Shown here in pieces: positions 33,994 to 41,207 of a stretch of DNA of 64,000 nt. The notes beneath the pieces are model-generated. The model worked only from the letters and a program-made list of their open reading frames with translations, did no database searches and had not been told where the DNA came from. A program made the translations under genes and the position numbers. Within the stretch, counting starts at the first letter, position 1. Each line of letters starts with the position of its first letter. This DNA is from Candidatus Scalindua sediminis (GTDB lineage Bacteria > Planctomycetota > Brocadiia > Brocadiales > Scalinduaceae): assembly GCA_008636105.1 (NCBI GenBank), contig VSDH01000004.1, forward strand, positions 16,122 to 80,121. The letters are read 5' to 3'.

Positions 33994-36153
33994 TTAAATT
34001 TTTTCTAATTTTGCATATTCCAGAACTAACTTTTTCATACCAACGCCACTGAAATCAACAAAAGCTATATCTGAGGATGAAATGGTTTTTACAACCTTCC
34101 CACGACCAAAGTGTGCGTGCTCTACAATATCACCAGGGTTCAAGTTGTTGCTGTTGGTATTTGTATAAGGTTGCAACTCCTGATTTACGTTGTCTTTTGT
34201 ATAATCAGCCTGAAGCTCATCAATATAGGAATGACAGTCTGTTTTGTCAATTGCCTCTATAGAGTCTTCGGGTATCTCACCCAAAAACCTGGAAGGAATG
34301 CATGGTGTTCGCTGGCCAAACTTAGTCCTATATCTCGTATGGGTTAGAAACAATTCCTTTTGTGCCCTGGTTATGCCTACGTAACACAAACGGCGTTCTT
34401 CTTCAATTTCATCATCTGAATCCTTTGATTGTGAATGTGGCAATAAACCTTCTTCGAGCCCTGTTATAAAAACAACCGGAAATTCCAGCCCCTTTGCGGC
34501 ATGCAATGTCATAAGGGTAACGGCCTCAGTATTTTCATCCCATTTATCAATATTTGAAATTAATGACACTTCCTCCAAGAATCCCAGGAGTGAACCATCC
34601 GGGTTTGAGATGTCGTATTCACGGGCTGCATTTACGAGTTCTTCAATGTTTTCCAGCCTCTCTCTACCATCATTATCATAAGTGTTTTTCAAATAATCTA
34701 TATAACCGATTGCGTCTATTACGTGTCTCACAAATTCCATTACAGGATAAGTCGGTAACTTATATAACTTAGAAAAAATATTACAAAATCCTTCTACTAT
34801 TCGGGCATTTTTTGGCTTAATATCCGGGATTTCCTGAACTTGCAACATAGTCTCCAAAAGGCTTATATTCTGTACAGAAGCCCATTCTCTTAATCGTTTC
34901 ACGGTTGTTGGCCCTATACCTCTCGGGGGGGCGTTCACAATTCTTTCAAATGATAAATCATCGCTAGGATTAACACAGAGTTTAAGATATGCAAGAATAT
35001 CTTTTATTTCCTTTCTTTGGAAGAACTCAACACTGCCCACAATAGAGTAAGGTATACCTCCCTTGCGTAAATAACTTTCAAATACCCTTGACTGCGCATT
35101 TGTACGGTAAAAAATTGCTATATCAGAATGCTTGTTTCCATTATTTACAAATTCGGTGATGTAACTAACTATCTCCATTGCTTCAATATTTTCATCCTCG
35201 CAATGAATCATTCTAACCTTGTTTCCTTCGTTATTTTGAGTCCAGAGAGATTTAGGTTTCCTCGATCTATTATTCTTGATTACCTCTGAGGCGACATTAA
35301 GGATTATCTTGGTAGAACGGTAATTCTGTTCAAGTCGGACTGTCTTTGCATCCGGATAATCTTCTTCAAAATTGAGTATGTTCTGTATGTTGGCGCCGCG
35401 CCACCCGTAAATAGATTGATCAGGATCTCCCGTGGCGCAAATGTTCTTATATCTTTCAGATAATAGTCTGATGATTGTGTACTGTGCATGATTTGTATCC
35501 TGATACTCATCAATGAGTATATATTTGAACTTATTCTGGTATTTCTCCAATACTTCAGGATAATTTTCAAAAAGATGCACAACCATGGAGAGTAAATCAT
35601 CAAAGTCCAGCGCATTATTTGCTTCAAGGCTTTTTTGATACTTGGCGTATATGCTGGCAACTATCTTATTATAATAGCCTGACTTATACTCAGAAAATTT
35701 ATCTACACTTAATAACTCATTCTTTGCATTACTTATTGACGCAGCTATAGAACTCGGTCGCCAGTTTGTTGTATCCAGATTTAGTTCATTCATCACAGAC
35801 TTTATGCACGTGATCTGATCACCGGTGTCGTATATGCTAAAGTGTTTGGAGTAACCCAGGAGTTCTACCTCATTCCTTAATATCCTTGCACACATGGCGT
35901 GAAATGTTGAGATCCACATACCTTTTTGGTCGAGGAATTCATCTAACCTTTCCTTCATTTCATTTGCAGCCTTATTAGTGAAAGTTATGGCCAGGATATT
36001 AAGCGGGTCAATACCTTTTTCAATGAGATGCCCTATCCTGCGTGTGATTACCCTTGTCTTGCCGCTTCCAGCACCTGCAATTACGAGTAAAGGACCGTCT
36101 ATATGTGTAATTGCCTCCTTCTGAGATTCAGTTACATTGTCTAAGATATTCAT
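33994..36153 (-). CDS. pcrA: ATP-dependent DNA helicase PcrA/UvrD
   Basis: 719 aa superfamily 1 helicase. Walker A AGAGSGKTRVI, DEYQDTN (motif II), GDPDQSIYGWRGA (III), QNYRST (IV) and TLHAAKGLEFPVVF (V) are all present. The C-terminus GDIVEHAHFGRGKVV is the Tudor-like RNA-polymerase-binding tail seen in PcrA. It unwinds DNA 3' to 5' in nucleotide excision and mismatch repair and clears stalled complexes. Start ATG 36153 begins MNILDNVTESQKEAI as in the family. Confidence 0.96.
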   Translation of the reverse strand: MNILDNVTESQKEAITHIDGPLLVIAGAGSGKTRVITRRIGHLIEKGIDPLNILAITFTNKAANEMKERLDEFLDQKGMWISTFHAMCARILRNEVELLGYSKHFSIYDTGDQITCIKSVMNELNLDTTNWRPSSIAASISNAKNELLSVDKFSEYKSGYYNKIVASIYAKYQKSLEANNALDFDDLLSMVVHLFENYPEVLEKYQNKFKYILIDEYQDTNHAQYTIIRLLSERYKNICATGDPDQSIYGWRGANIQNILNFEEDYPDAKTVRLEQNYRSTKIILNVASEVIKNNRSRKPKSLWTQNNEGNKVRMIHCEDENIEAMEIVSYITEFVNNGNKHSDIAIFYRTNAQSRVFESYLRKGGIPYSIVGSVEFFQRKEIKDILAYLKLCVNPSDDLSFERIVNAPPRGIGPTTVKRLREWASVQNISLLETMLQVQEIPDIKPKNARIVEGFCNIFSKLYKLPTYPVMEFVRHVIDAIGYIDYLKNTYDNDGRERLENIEELVNAAREYDISNPDGSLLGFLEEVSLISNIDKWDENTEAVTLMTLHAAKGLEFPVVFITGLEEGLLPHSQSKDSDDEIEEERRLCYVGITRAQKELFLTHTRYRTKFGQRTPCIPSRFLGEIPEDSIEAIDKTDCHSYIDELQADYTKDNVNQELQPYTNTNSNNLNPGDIVEHAHFGRGKVVKTISSSDIAFVDFSGVGMKKLVLEYAKLEKI

Positions 36154-36277
36154 ATTTTATTATTTTACCACGGAATATTCACGGAATTGTACTGATTTAT
36201 TAATAATTTTTCCTTACTTTTTACCAGTAGATGTAAGAATTGTTAGCAGTTCACTATACTCTTCATATTCTCTAGCT

Positions 36278-36300
36278 GGATCAATCTTGCAGATTGATCC
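36278..36300. repeat. Hairpin repeat GGATCAATCT-TGC-AGATTGATCC
   Basis: A perfect 10-bp stem with a 3-nt loop in the gap upstream of pcrA. A sister copy with the same CTT/AGCGGGATCAATCTTGTAGACTGATCCC arrangement occurs at 37923-37947, so the two are members of one dispersed repeat framing the broken toxin genes. The rest of 36154-36351 shows nothing else. Confidence 0.8.
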
Positions 36301-36351
36301 CGAATGCTTAGATAGTAAATTATGTTTTTTATTAGCTTTTCTTTTAAACGC

Positions 36352-37147
36352 CTATTCTATATCTTCTACATTCATTTTAATATCCATAGAGTTTACAGTT
36401 ACTTTATGCCCCTTATTAGCTTTGGCTATACCAACGTCAAACAAGCATAAATTGTAACCGGCCGCATTAACAGCACTATCGTAAATTATTCCATCGAAAC
36501 CTTCTTTCTTAAACCTCTCAGAAATATACTGTGTTGGGATGTAGGCTATATCGTCTCTTGGATCGAATGGCATAGAAAATAAGCGTGTTATCAACTCTCT
36601 CCATATATTTTCCATCACTTCATATTGTTCATCTTTGGGAGCATTTACGAATACTTTGTTAGAAAAGTTGACAACTGAAATCTCCTTTTTTAAAGTAAAC
36701 TTAGCAACTGTTATTTTGCAACTTATCCATGGCCTTACTTCCGAAACTGCTGTCTTAATATCATGGGCCAAATACAAATAAGGTATTCCTGCTGGATTGA
36801 TCCTGCTTTGTGATGCGTTATGAGGTAGGGGGGGCTCCCATTTTATCTAAAAGGTAACATTTATCCCCCATTTCATATTCATTAATACGTGCTCGAAAGA
36901 ATTCTCCACCTTCATCAAATTTGTGTATCTTAGAACATCTTGCGTACTCAATATACTTATCTAAAAATGTTGAATGTTCATTACTTAAGATAAATCTATT
37001 TTTGAATCTAAGTTCTTTAATTAAAGCTGATAAAGTTAACGAGTTCTGAACAGTATCCTGAAACGCTTGACTAAACGTTCCAGTTAGCACATCACCATTA
37101 CCCTGATGAATTTCAATTTTCTTGGGAAAGTTGTCAGCCATAAACAC
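36352..37147 (-). pseudogene. RES-domain toxin-like gene with a frameshift in a G7/C7 tract
   Basis: Two open frames, 36818-37147 and 36352-36777, are the halves of one protein. The first carries an N-terminal helical part then GGEFFRARINE; the second carries YLYLAHDIKTAVSEVRPW, the hallmark RES block (invariant Arg and Glu). They are in different frames that join exactly at a run of seven G (plus strand 36828-36834); with six, translation would read MGAPLPHNASQ...AGIPYLYLAHD without a stop. RES proteins of toxin-antitoxin type degrade NAD. The N-terminal part may be a HEPN/RES NTD. Pseudogene, sequencing slip or phase-variable locus cannot be distinguished here. No Xre-type antitoxin gene is adjacent. 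Confidence 0.8.
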
Positions 37148-37223
37148 CTTCGTTCTGTTAAATTATTTTATTGGATTTCTAGCGTTCTCTTAAGGTTCTT
37201 TTAACCAGACAGCCAAAAGAATG

Positions 37224-37242
37224 TAGTGCAATTGGCAGAGCA
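37224..37242 (+). other. tRNA D-arm-like fragment
   Basis: The 19-mer TAGTGCAATTGGCAGAGCA resembles the T8/D-stem/D-loop of bacterial tRNAs (for example TAGTTCAATTGGTAGAGCA). The downstream bases do not fold into an anticodon arm or T arm, and AACCAGAC/GTCTGGTT flank it as an inverted repeat. At most it is a decayed 5' tRNA piece left by an integration or deletion, or a chance match. Confidence 0.25.
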
Positions 37243-37267
37243 TCTTCTGGTCTGGTTGAACCGCTGA

Positions 37268-37792
37268 TTAGGTCAAAATTTCTTTAATTTCTTTAATAGA
37301 TTGTTTCATCGGATTTATAACTCTATATCCTTTTGGAGCAACTTTATTCGCAAAAGAGGAATCTGCTGTTACAAGTATAGGATGAGACTTACCTCCAAGA
37401 TATGCTAGAGCATTTACAATTGATTGTTAATGTAAGGCGTCCCAATCATTCTTTCCTTTTGTAAGCCTCAATTCTTCAATAACTTTGTTCAGAATTTGTT
37501 CTAGTTTAGTATTTGAAATAATTTTTTGACAAATGATCCTGAAAACTTTTCCTTTGTAAAATTTAGTAAATTTTCTGTTAATTTCGTCTGCATTCTTTTC
37601 GGACAACTTTCCTGCTTTACAAAAATCTTTAATCTTATTTAGAAATTCACTGCAAACTTGCTCGTTTATAACAAAGCGTAAACTAAACTTAACTTTATTT
37701 GAGGCTAGCCAATTTACTGTATTGCTACCTTTTTCTTTGATGAAGAGTTTAATAACAACGGAAGTGTCAAAAAATAATACTTTGATTGCCAT
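37268..37792 (-). pseudogene. PIN-domain nuclease toxin (VapC-like) with an in-frame stop
   Basis: Starts MAIKVLFFDTSVVIKLF (the first PIN Asp in DTS), continues to NDWDALH, then TAA at 37427-37429, then 52 more codons in the same frame: QSIVNALAYLGGK...ILVTADSSF...VINP to a second stop at 37268. DALH and TAD are the later PIN-domain acidic motifs, so the stop cuts through the active site. With the stop read through, the protein would be about 174 codons, a normal VapC-like length. No antitoxin lies directly upstream. The motif at 37820-37832 marks its promoter region. Confidence 0.82.
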
Positions 37793-37819
37793 TATTTTAA
37801 AAGCATAACATTACTTTTG

Positions 37820-37832
37820 TATTATTGTAATA
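37820..37832. promoter_or_regulatory. Shared TA-upstream palindrome TATTATTGTAATA (copy 1)
   Basis: TATTA-TTG-TAATA, inverted repeat, 28 nt before the PIN gene start. Near-identical copies precede the two other toxin-antitoxin units of this island (38515-38527 and 39408-39420) within longer similar flanks (acattactttt... before it). Likely an operator or promoter element. Confidence 0.6.
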
Positions 37833-37922
37833 AACGTATTTATTATGGGTCTTGACTAGAAAAGAATGTGCTATAAGTATAGTCAAGAACCTAATCCTAT
37901 TTCTTTTGCGCGATCTCTTAGC

Positions 37923-38007
37923 GGGATCAATCTTGTAGACTGATCCCAAATGTTTTGGTTCTGGCTATCAGCCCGACAATGTCATTCTGGCGGGCAAGCC
38001 TGAACCA
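37923..38007. repeat. Two adjacent hairpin repeats
   Basis: 37923-37947 is the sister of the 36278 repeat (GGGATCAATCT-TGT-AGACTGATCCC). 37956-38007 is a larger stem, TGGTTCTGGCT against AGCCTGAACCA with one mismatch, enclosing GCCCG...CGGGC and the 14-mer GTCATTCTGGCGGG that also occurs inside the PNP gene insert. Together they separate the PIN pseudogene from the next gene pair. Confidence 0.78.
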
Positions 38008-38021
38008 GAATAATGAAATTT

Positions 38022-38246
38022 CTATGTTTTCAATAATGATAATTTAACGTTTTTCTTTAATGTTACTTTTTCAAAATAAGAACCAGGATAAATGTAATCC
38101 TCTCCACTTTCATCAATAATTCTTATATCCCCATCTTCTTCTACAGTTTTATCTGGTATAACTCGATATAATTTATGTAATTCCAAAGAAGATTGATACC
38201 CTGCGTTGTTAATGCAAACGACAAATTTAATTCTCTTAATATCCAT
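38022..38246 (-). CDS. Small protein of a two-gene unit, probable TA-type component
   Basis: 74 aa from ATG 38246, favoured by an AGAGG ribosome-binding site about 10 nt upstream (an in-frame start further up would overlap the preceding gene). The sequence (KFVVCINNAGYQSSLELHKL, then RIIDESGEDYIYPGSYF) is of a small beta-rich type found in toxin-antitoxin islands, but I cannot name the family. The partner gene at 38248 ends one base before this start. Confidence 0.6.
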   Translation of the reverse strand: MDIKRIKFVVCINNAGYQSSLELHKLYRVIPDKTVEEDGDIRIIDESGEDYIYPGSYFEKVTLKKNVKLSLLKT

Positions 38247-38247
38247 T

Positions 38248-38478
38248 TTATAAATACCTCTTTCTTTTAATTTCTTTTTTACCAATTCCATGCGCTTCGT
38301 ACCAATGCAATTCTGCTACCTTAATTTTACCATTTCTTAGTTTTATAGTTGCAATACCTTTTAATTTTCTCCAATTTCCTTTTCCATACATTTTTTTTAT
38401 ATGCTTGAGGTCACGTATCCCACGTCCTTTAGATATAACTTCAATGTTTTCAATTTTGCCTAATATCTTGAAATGCAT
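38248..38478 (-). CDS. Small basic protein with AELHWYEAHGIG motif, TA-type partner
   Basis: 76 aa, highly basic, ending AELHWYEAHGIGKKEIKRKR, a motif I recall from small uncharacterised proteins next to toxin-antitoxin genes. It is the first gene of a two-gene unit with 38022-38246 and is preceded, 37 nt upstream, by the shared palindrome (38515-38527). Function unknown. Confidence 0.6.
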   Translation of the reverse strand: MHFKILGKIENIEVISKGRGIRDLKHIKKMYGKGNWRKLKGIATIKLRNGKIKVAELHWYEAHGIGKKEIKRKRYL

Positions 38479-38514
38479 ATATTTTATATATTTTGACCCC
38501 TAACATTATTTTTA

Positions 38515-38527
38515 TATTATTGTAAAA
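38515..38527. promoter_or_regulatory. Shared TA-upstream palindrome (copy 2, imperfect)
   Basis: TATTATTGTAAAA, differing from the other copies in one base of the right arm, 37 nt before the 38478 gene start. The flanking CATTATTTTTA and AATTTTATT are also shared with copy 3. Confidence 0.55.
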
Positions 38528-38537
38528 AATTTTATTC

Positions 38538-38588
38538 TTATTTCTTTTGAGCAATTAAACTTGCTACCGATTTGTTGCCTGATATCTT
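38538..38588 (-). pseudogene. Duplicated 3' end of the methyltransferase gene
   Basis: Read on the minus strand this encodes KISGNKSVASLIAQKK followed by a stop, matching the C-terminus IAENKSVASLIAQKK of the methyltransferase at 39431-40075. The similarity continues past the stop into the shared palindrome region: 38505-38588 aligns with 39398-39481. It is a gene remnant, not an expressed gene, and marks one end of a ~0.9-kb duplicated-end cassette containing hicAB. Confidence 0.8.
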
Positions 38589-38602
38589 CCTTGAACGCCT
38601 TT

Positions 38603-38785
38603 TTATGCTTTTTGTTTTTGCGTTTTAATAACGTCTGCCAGCACTCTTAATACTTTATTCGCAGAAAAGGATGTTTTAAATACTTTGGCGACGTCTGGGT
38701 CTAACAAAACAATATTTGTACCTTCCTTATGTCTTTTTACATATTTACCTCTAACACCTTTACTAAAATCATATTCCTGTCGCAT
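38603..38785 (-). CDS. Small antitoxin-like protein
   Basis: 60 aa beginning MRQEYDFSKGVRGKYVK and continuing VLLDPDVAKVF, the general layout of small antitoxins whose tail forms a ribbon- or helix-type DNA-binding fold. No toxin gene lies next to it; downstream is only the methyltransferase remnant. No strong ribosome-binding site. Family not certain. Confidence 0.5.
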   Translation of the reverse strand: MRQEYDFSKGVRGKYVKRHKEGTNIVLLDPDVAKVFKTSFSANKVLRVLADVIKTQKQKA

Positions 38786-38901
38786 GTATTTATTATGAAA
38801 AAGCCGCTTAAATGTTTTATGTAAATAATCTATTGTAAGTGCCAGTCACTCAATCATCTATAGCGGGAAAATGAGATTTGGAGACAGGCTGTAGCGATTT
38901 G

Positions 38902-39114
38902 CTATGCATATTTTAATCTTCCCTTAGGTACTGGAATTTCTCTTCCAAGATCCTCCGCTGTTTCAATCCATTCTTCAATAACTCCCTGGACATTGGTTAA
39001 CGCTTCTTGATAGGTTTTGCCATCTGACATGCATCCAGCTAATTCTGGCACCTCTGCTATGAAAGCCTTATCATCCTTGCTCCAATAAATAATAATTTCG
39101 TATTTACTATTCAT
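38902..39114 (-). CDS. hicB: HicB-type antitoxin
   Basis: 70 aa from ATG 39114, preceded by GGAGG (the frame is open further up, but that would overlap hicA more). EIIIYWSKDDKAFIAEVPELAGCMSDG is the HicB partial-RNase-H fold, followed by AxxN-type helix EALTNVQGVIEEWIETA. It neutralises HicA and represses the operon. The stop of hicA and this start are 1 nt apart. Confidence 0.88.
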   Translation of the reverse strand: MNSKYEIIIYWSKDDKAFIAEVPELAGCMSDGKTYQEALTNVQGVIEEWIETAEDLGREIPVPKGRLKYA

Positions 39115-39115
39115 A

Positions 39116-39370
39116 TTATTCCTCCATGGCGAACTTATAATGTTCAATCATACTTCTAACTTGTTTAACCTGATAAGGTTTTGCATTTGATCCTTTTGGC
39201 TGTAAATTCAAAATTTCTTCAACTCCCTCTTTTGTAAAGATATGATGACTTCCTTTGATTGTCTCACTAAAACCAAGCTTTTTCAATAATTGGCACAACT
39301 CAGAAAAGGAAACATTTTTATCAGAAGCTCCTCTCATTATTTTTAAGATTAACTTTTCGTACTTCCCCAT
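39116..39370 (-). CDS. hicA: HicA-type toxin (mRNA interferase)
   Basis: 84 aa. The dsRBD-like fold is visible: SFSELCQLLKKLGF, then GSHHIF with the catalytic His, then a strand and a terminal helix. HicA cleaves mRNA. It is slightly longer than most HicA (about 60 aa) through an N-terminal helix. The shared palindrome (39408-39420) lies 38 nt upstream, so it probably holds the operon promoter and operator. Confidence 0.87.
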   Translation of the reverse strand: MGKYEKLILKIMRGASDKNVSFSELCQLLKKLGFSETIKGSHHIFTKEGVEEILNLQPKGSNAKPYQVKQVRSMIEHYKFAMEE

Positions 39371-39407
39371 CTTTCTTCCTCTTACATGAATATCATCTTA
39401 CTTTTTA

Positions 39408-39420
39408 TATTATTGTAATA
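39408..39420. promoter_or_regulatory. Shared TA-upstream palindrome (copy 3)
   Basis: TATTATTGTAATA, identical to copy 1, 38 nt before the hicA start and 11 nt after the methyltransferase stop codon on the same strand. Confidence 0.6.
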
Positions 39421-39430
39421 AATTTTATTT

Positions 39431-40075
39431 TCATTTCTTCTGTGCAATCAAGCTTGCTACTGATTTGTTCTCTGCTATCTCACCTTCTCGATAATAAAGG
39501 ATGTGAAAATCTCTGAATAGGTCGAGAAGCTCATTGTGTCTTAATAAGTACGCTGGATTTTTGGGTCCGGGGGCATCAGCCCCATATTTTAACTGGTCAA
39601 TGGTATATGTCTCAAACAGTACCATCCCACCTTTCTTCAAGCCGTTCTTGATTTGGGGAATGAGATTCCTTTGAGTATAGTAAATGCAGATTATAAGGTC
39701 ATATTTATTGGAAGGTATTTTGTATTTTTCCAGGTCAGCTACAAAGGCATTTAATTTTACGTCGTTTTCTCTGGCTAAAGACTTACTCTTCTCAACAGCT
39801 ATCTCTGAAATATCACAGCCATCCACGTCAAATCCATTCTCAGCCAGAAATATTGCGTTTCTCCCTTCCCCCATGGCTAAGACCAGGGCTTTGCCTCTGG
39901 TCAAAATATTGATATTATCCTTTAGAAATTTTATTGGTTCTTTCCCATATATGTATTCCTTTGTATCATATCGTTTGTTCCACCTCTTTCTGTCTTCTTC
40001 ATTGGCACTGACAACTTGACCAATACAGGGGAGTAAAAAGGATAAGAATATCATGGAGGTTAGTACCGTCTTCAT
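39431..40075 (-). CDS. SAM-dependent methyltransferase with an N-terminal signal sequence
   Basis: 214 aa class I methyltransferase (TehB/thiopurine-type). Motif I is ALVLAMGEGRNAIFLAENGFDVDGCDIS, and KYDLIICIYY and LFETYT follow. The first ~24 residues (MKTVLTSMIFLSFLLPCIGQVVSA) look like a cleavable signal peptide or a membrane anchor, which is unusual for an enzyme needing cytoplasmic SAM. The substrate is unknown. A partial copy of its 3' end lies at 38538. Confidence 0.85.
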   Translation of the reverse strand: MKTVLTSMIFLSFLLPCIGQVVSANEEDRKRWNKRYDTKEYIYGKEPIKFLKDNINILTRGKALVLAMGEGRNAIFLAENGFDVDGCDISEIAVEKSKSLARENDVKLNAFVADLEKYKIPSNKYDLIICIYYTQRNLIPQIKNGLKKGGMVLFETYTIDQLKYGADAPGPKNPAYLLRHNELLDLFRDFHILYYREGEIAENKSVASLIAQKK

Positions 40076-40108
40076 ATAAATTAGCTCCTTTTCAGCCTGT
40101 CCGACTAT

Positions 40109-40148
40109 CTGCCCGAATGGCTTGACCGGGCGAGCGCCATTTGGGCAG
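40109..40148. repeat. REP-like palindrome
   Basis: CTGCCCGAATGGC (40109-40121) pairs with GCCATTTGGGCAG (40136-40148) with one mismatch. It sits between the PEGA lipoprotein and the methyltransferase. Confidence 0.75.
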
Positions 40149-40160
40149 GTCGCTAATTTA

Positions 40161-40607
40161 TTAAAAATCTGGTGAATTGACTATTTGTCTTAACTCTTCG
40201 GCGTTCTCTATTACCCTTTTTTGCTGTTCTTTTCTGGATAGCGGTTTTAGTTCCACTAAATCATAATTTAAGATGTGATTGTCTTGTATGCCGAATGGCC
40301 AGAGGTTTTCCGAAAAGAAATCCAGTGGGAACATTTCATATACAGGTGTCTTTATCTTTTCTAATACTATTTTCCTTTCATAGATGAGCTTTCCATCAGC
40401 ATCTTTTTTTTCTATAGTTATTTTTCTGGTGCCATAATACGTAAAAGGTATCTCAACAGGACTTTCTCCAACGAGTTCGTTATCAACATATACCAGCGCA
40501 TTGCTGGGATTTGTCCTTACTGTTATTGTTCTGGTTACGCACCCGGAGAAAAGAAAAAGAACTATGATGAGGTTAAAGAAACGGAGAGATTTTATAGATA
40601 AGGTCAT
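40161..40607 (-). CDS. PEGA-domain lipoprotein
   Basis: 148 aa from ATG 40607 (AGAAGGA upstream; a further in-frame start would add 12 residues). The signal ends FSGCVTR (lipobox). TVRTNPSNALVYVDNELVGESP is a PEGA-type beta-sandwich repeat, common in surface or periplasmic proteins. The C-terminal half is charged and helical. Role unknown. Confidence 0.85.
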   Translation of the reverse strand: MTLSIKSLRFFNLIIVLFLFSGCVTRTITVRTNPSNALVYVDNELVGESPVEIPFTYYGTRKITIEKKDADGKLIYERKIVLEKIKTPVYEMFPLDFFSENLWPFGIQDNHILNYDLVELKPLSRKEQQKRVIENAEELRQIVNSPDF

Positions 40608-40623
40608 AAGAGTAAATTTCCTT

Positions 40624-41188
40624 CTAAGACGTAAAAAGATCAATTATTTCCACCCCACGTGTTTCAGTATCCAGGATTGCTATGGTACTTTTACCATTAA
40701 GCCAACCACCACATTCACCCGGGTTTATATATATCTTCCCATTCTTTCGTATCTTGGATTCATGCGTATGTGCAAATATAATAATGTCCGCATCTTTTTC
40801 TAATTGCGGATTAAGACTCTCAAGTGAATGTACAACCAGAAACTTCTTACCATCTATGTTGAATAAATGAGGCGCATCGTAGATTTCTTTGTATTCCTTG
40901 CTTCCCGCCTGCGGCGGATCTGTAAGCTACTTCCCGCACGAGGCGGATCTGAAGCTAGCCAATAGGGTTGCCTCAGGAGACAGGGTCGTCCTCTGGCGAC
41001 TCACCATCATTATTTCCAAATACCCCTAATAACTTAGTCTTAAGCTTTAAAAACTCTTTTACGGAAAATGGCGCAATGTAATCACCAGCGTGAATGACGA
41101 AACTGATGTTACTTTTGTTAAAATACTCGACTGCCTTCTTAATCGCCGGTACGTTATCATGTGAATCTGCAACTATACCGATTTTCAT
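40624..41188 (-). pseudogene. YfcE-like metallophosphoesterase disrupted by a repeat
   Basis: The N-terminal part MKIGIVADSHDN...HAGDYI...GVFGNNDGE is a calcineurin-type phosphodiesterase (D-x-H, GD and GNND metal motifs). After NNDGE it runs into extra sequence with stops (TGA at 40973). The rest continues in another frame: EIYDAPHLFNIDGKKFLVVHS...IIFAHTHESKI...INPGECGGW, the family C-terminal GH/GHTH region. The break coincides with two imperfect tandem copies of a 28-29-nt GC-rich repeat (40900-40956). The gene is therefore split and probably inactive unless both parts are made. Confidence 0.85.
40900..40956. repeat. Tandem pair of 28-29-nt GC-rich repeats
   Basis: Unit 1 (40900-40928) and unit 2 (40929-40956) share CTTCCCGC, GGCGGATCTG and AAGCT. 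They lie at the break point of the metallophosphoesterase gene. Confidence 0.85.
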
Positions 41189-41207
41189 AACTATCAGTTT
41201 TATACAG

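Noticed and set aside
36137-36457. Plus-strand 106-aa open frame between pcrA and the RES gene
   Set aside because: It covers a hairpin repeat and the complement of the RES gene end; composition is not protein-like.
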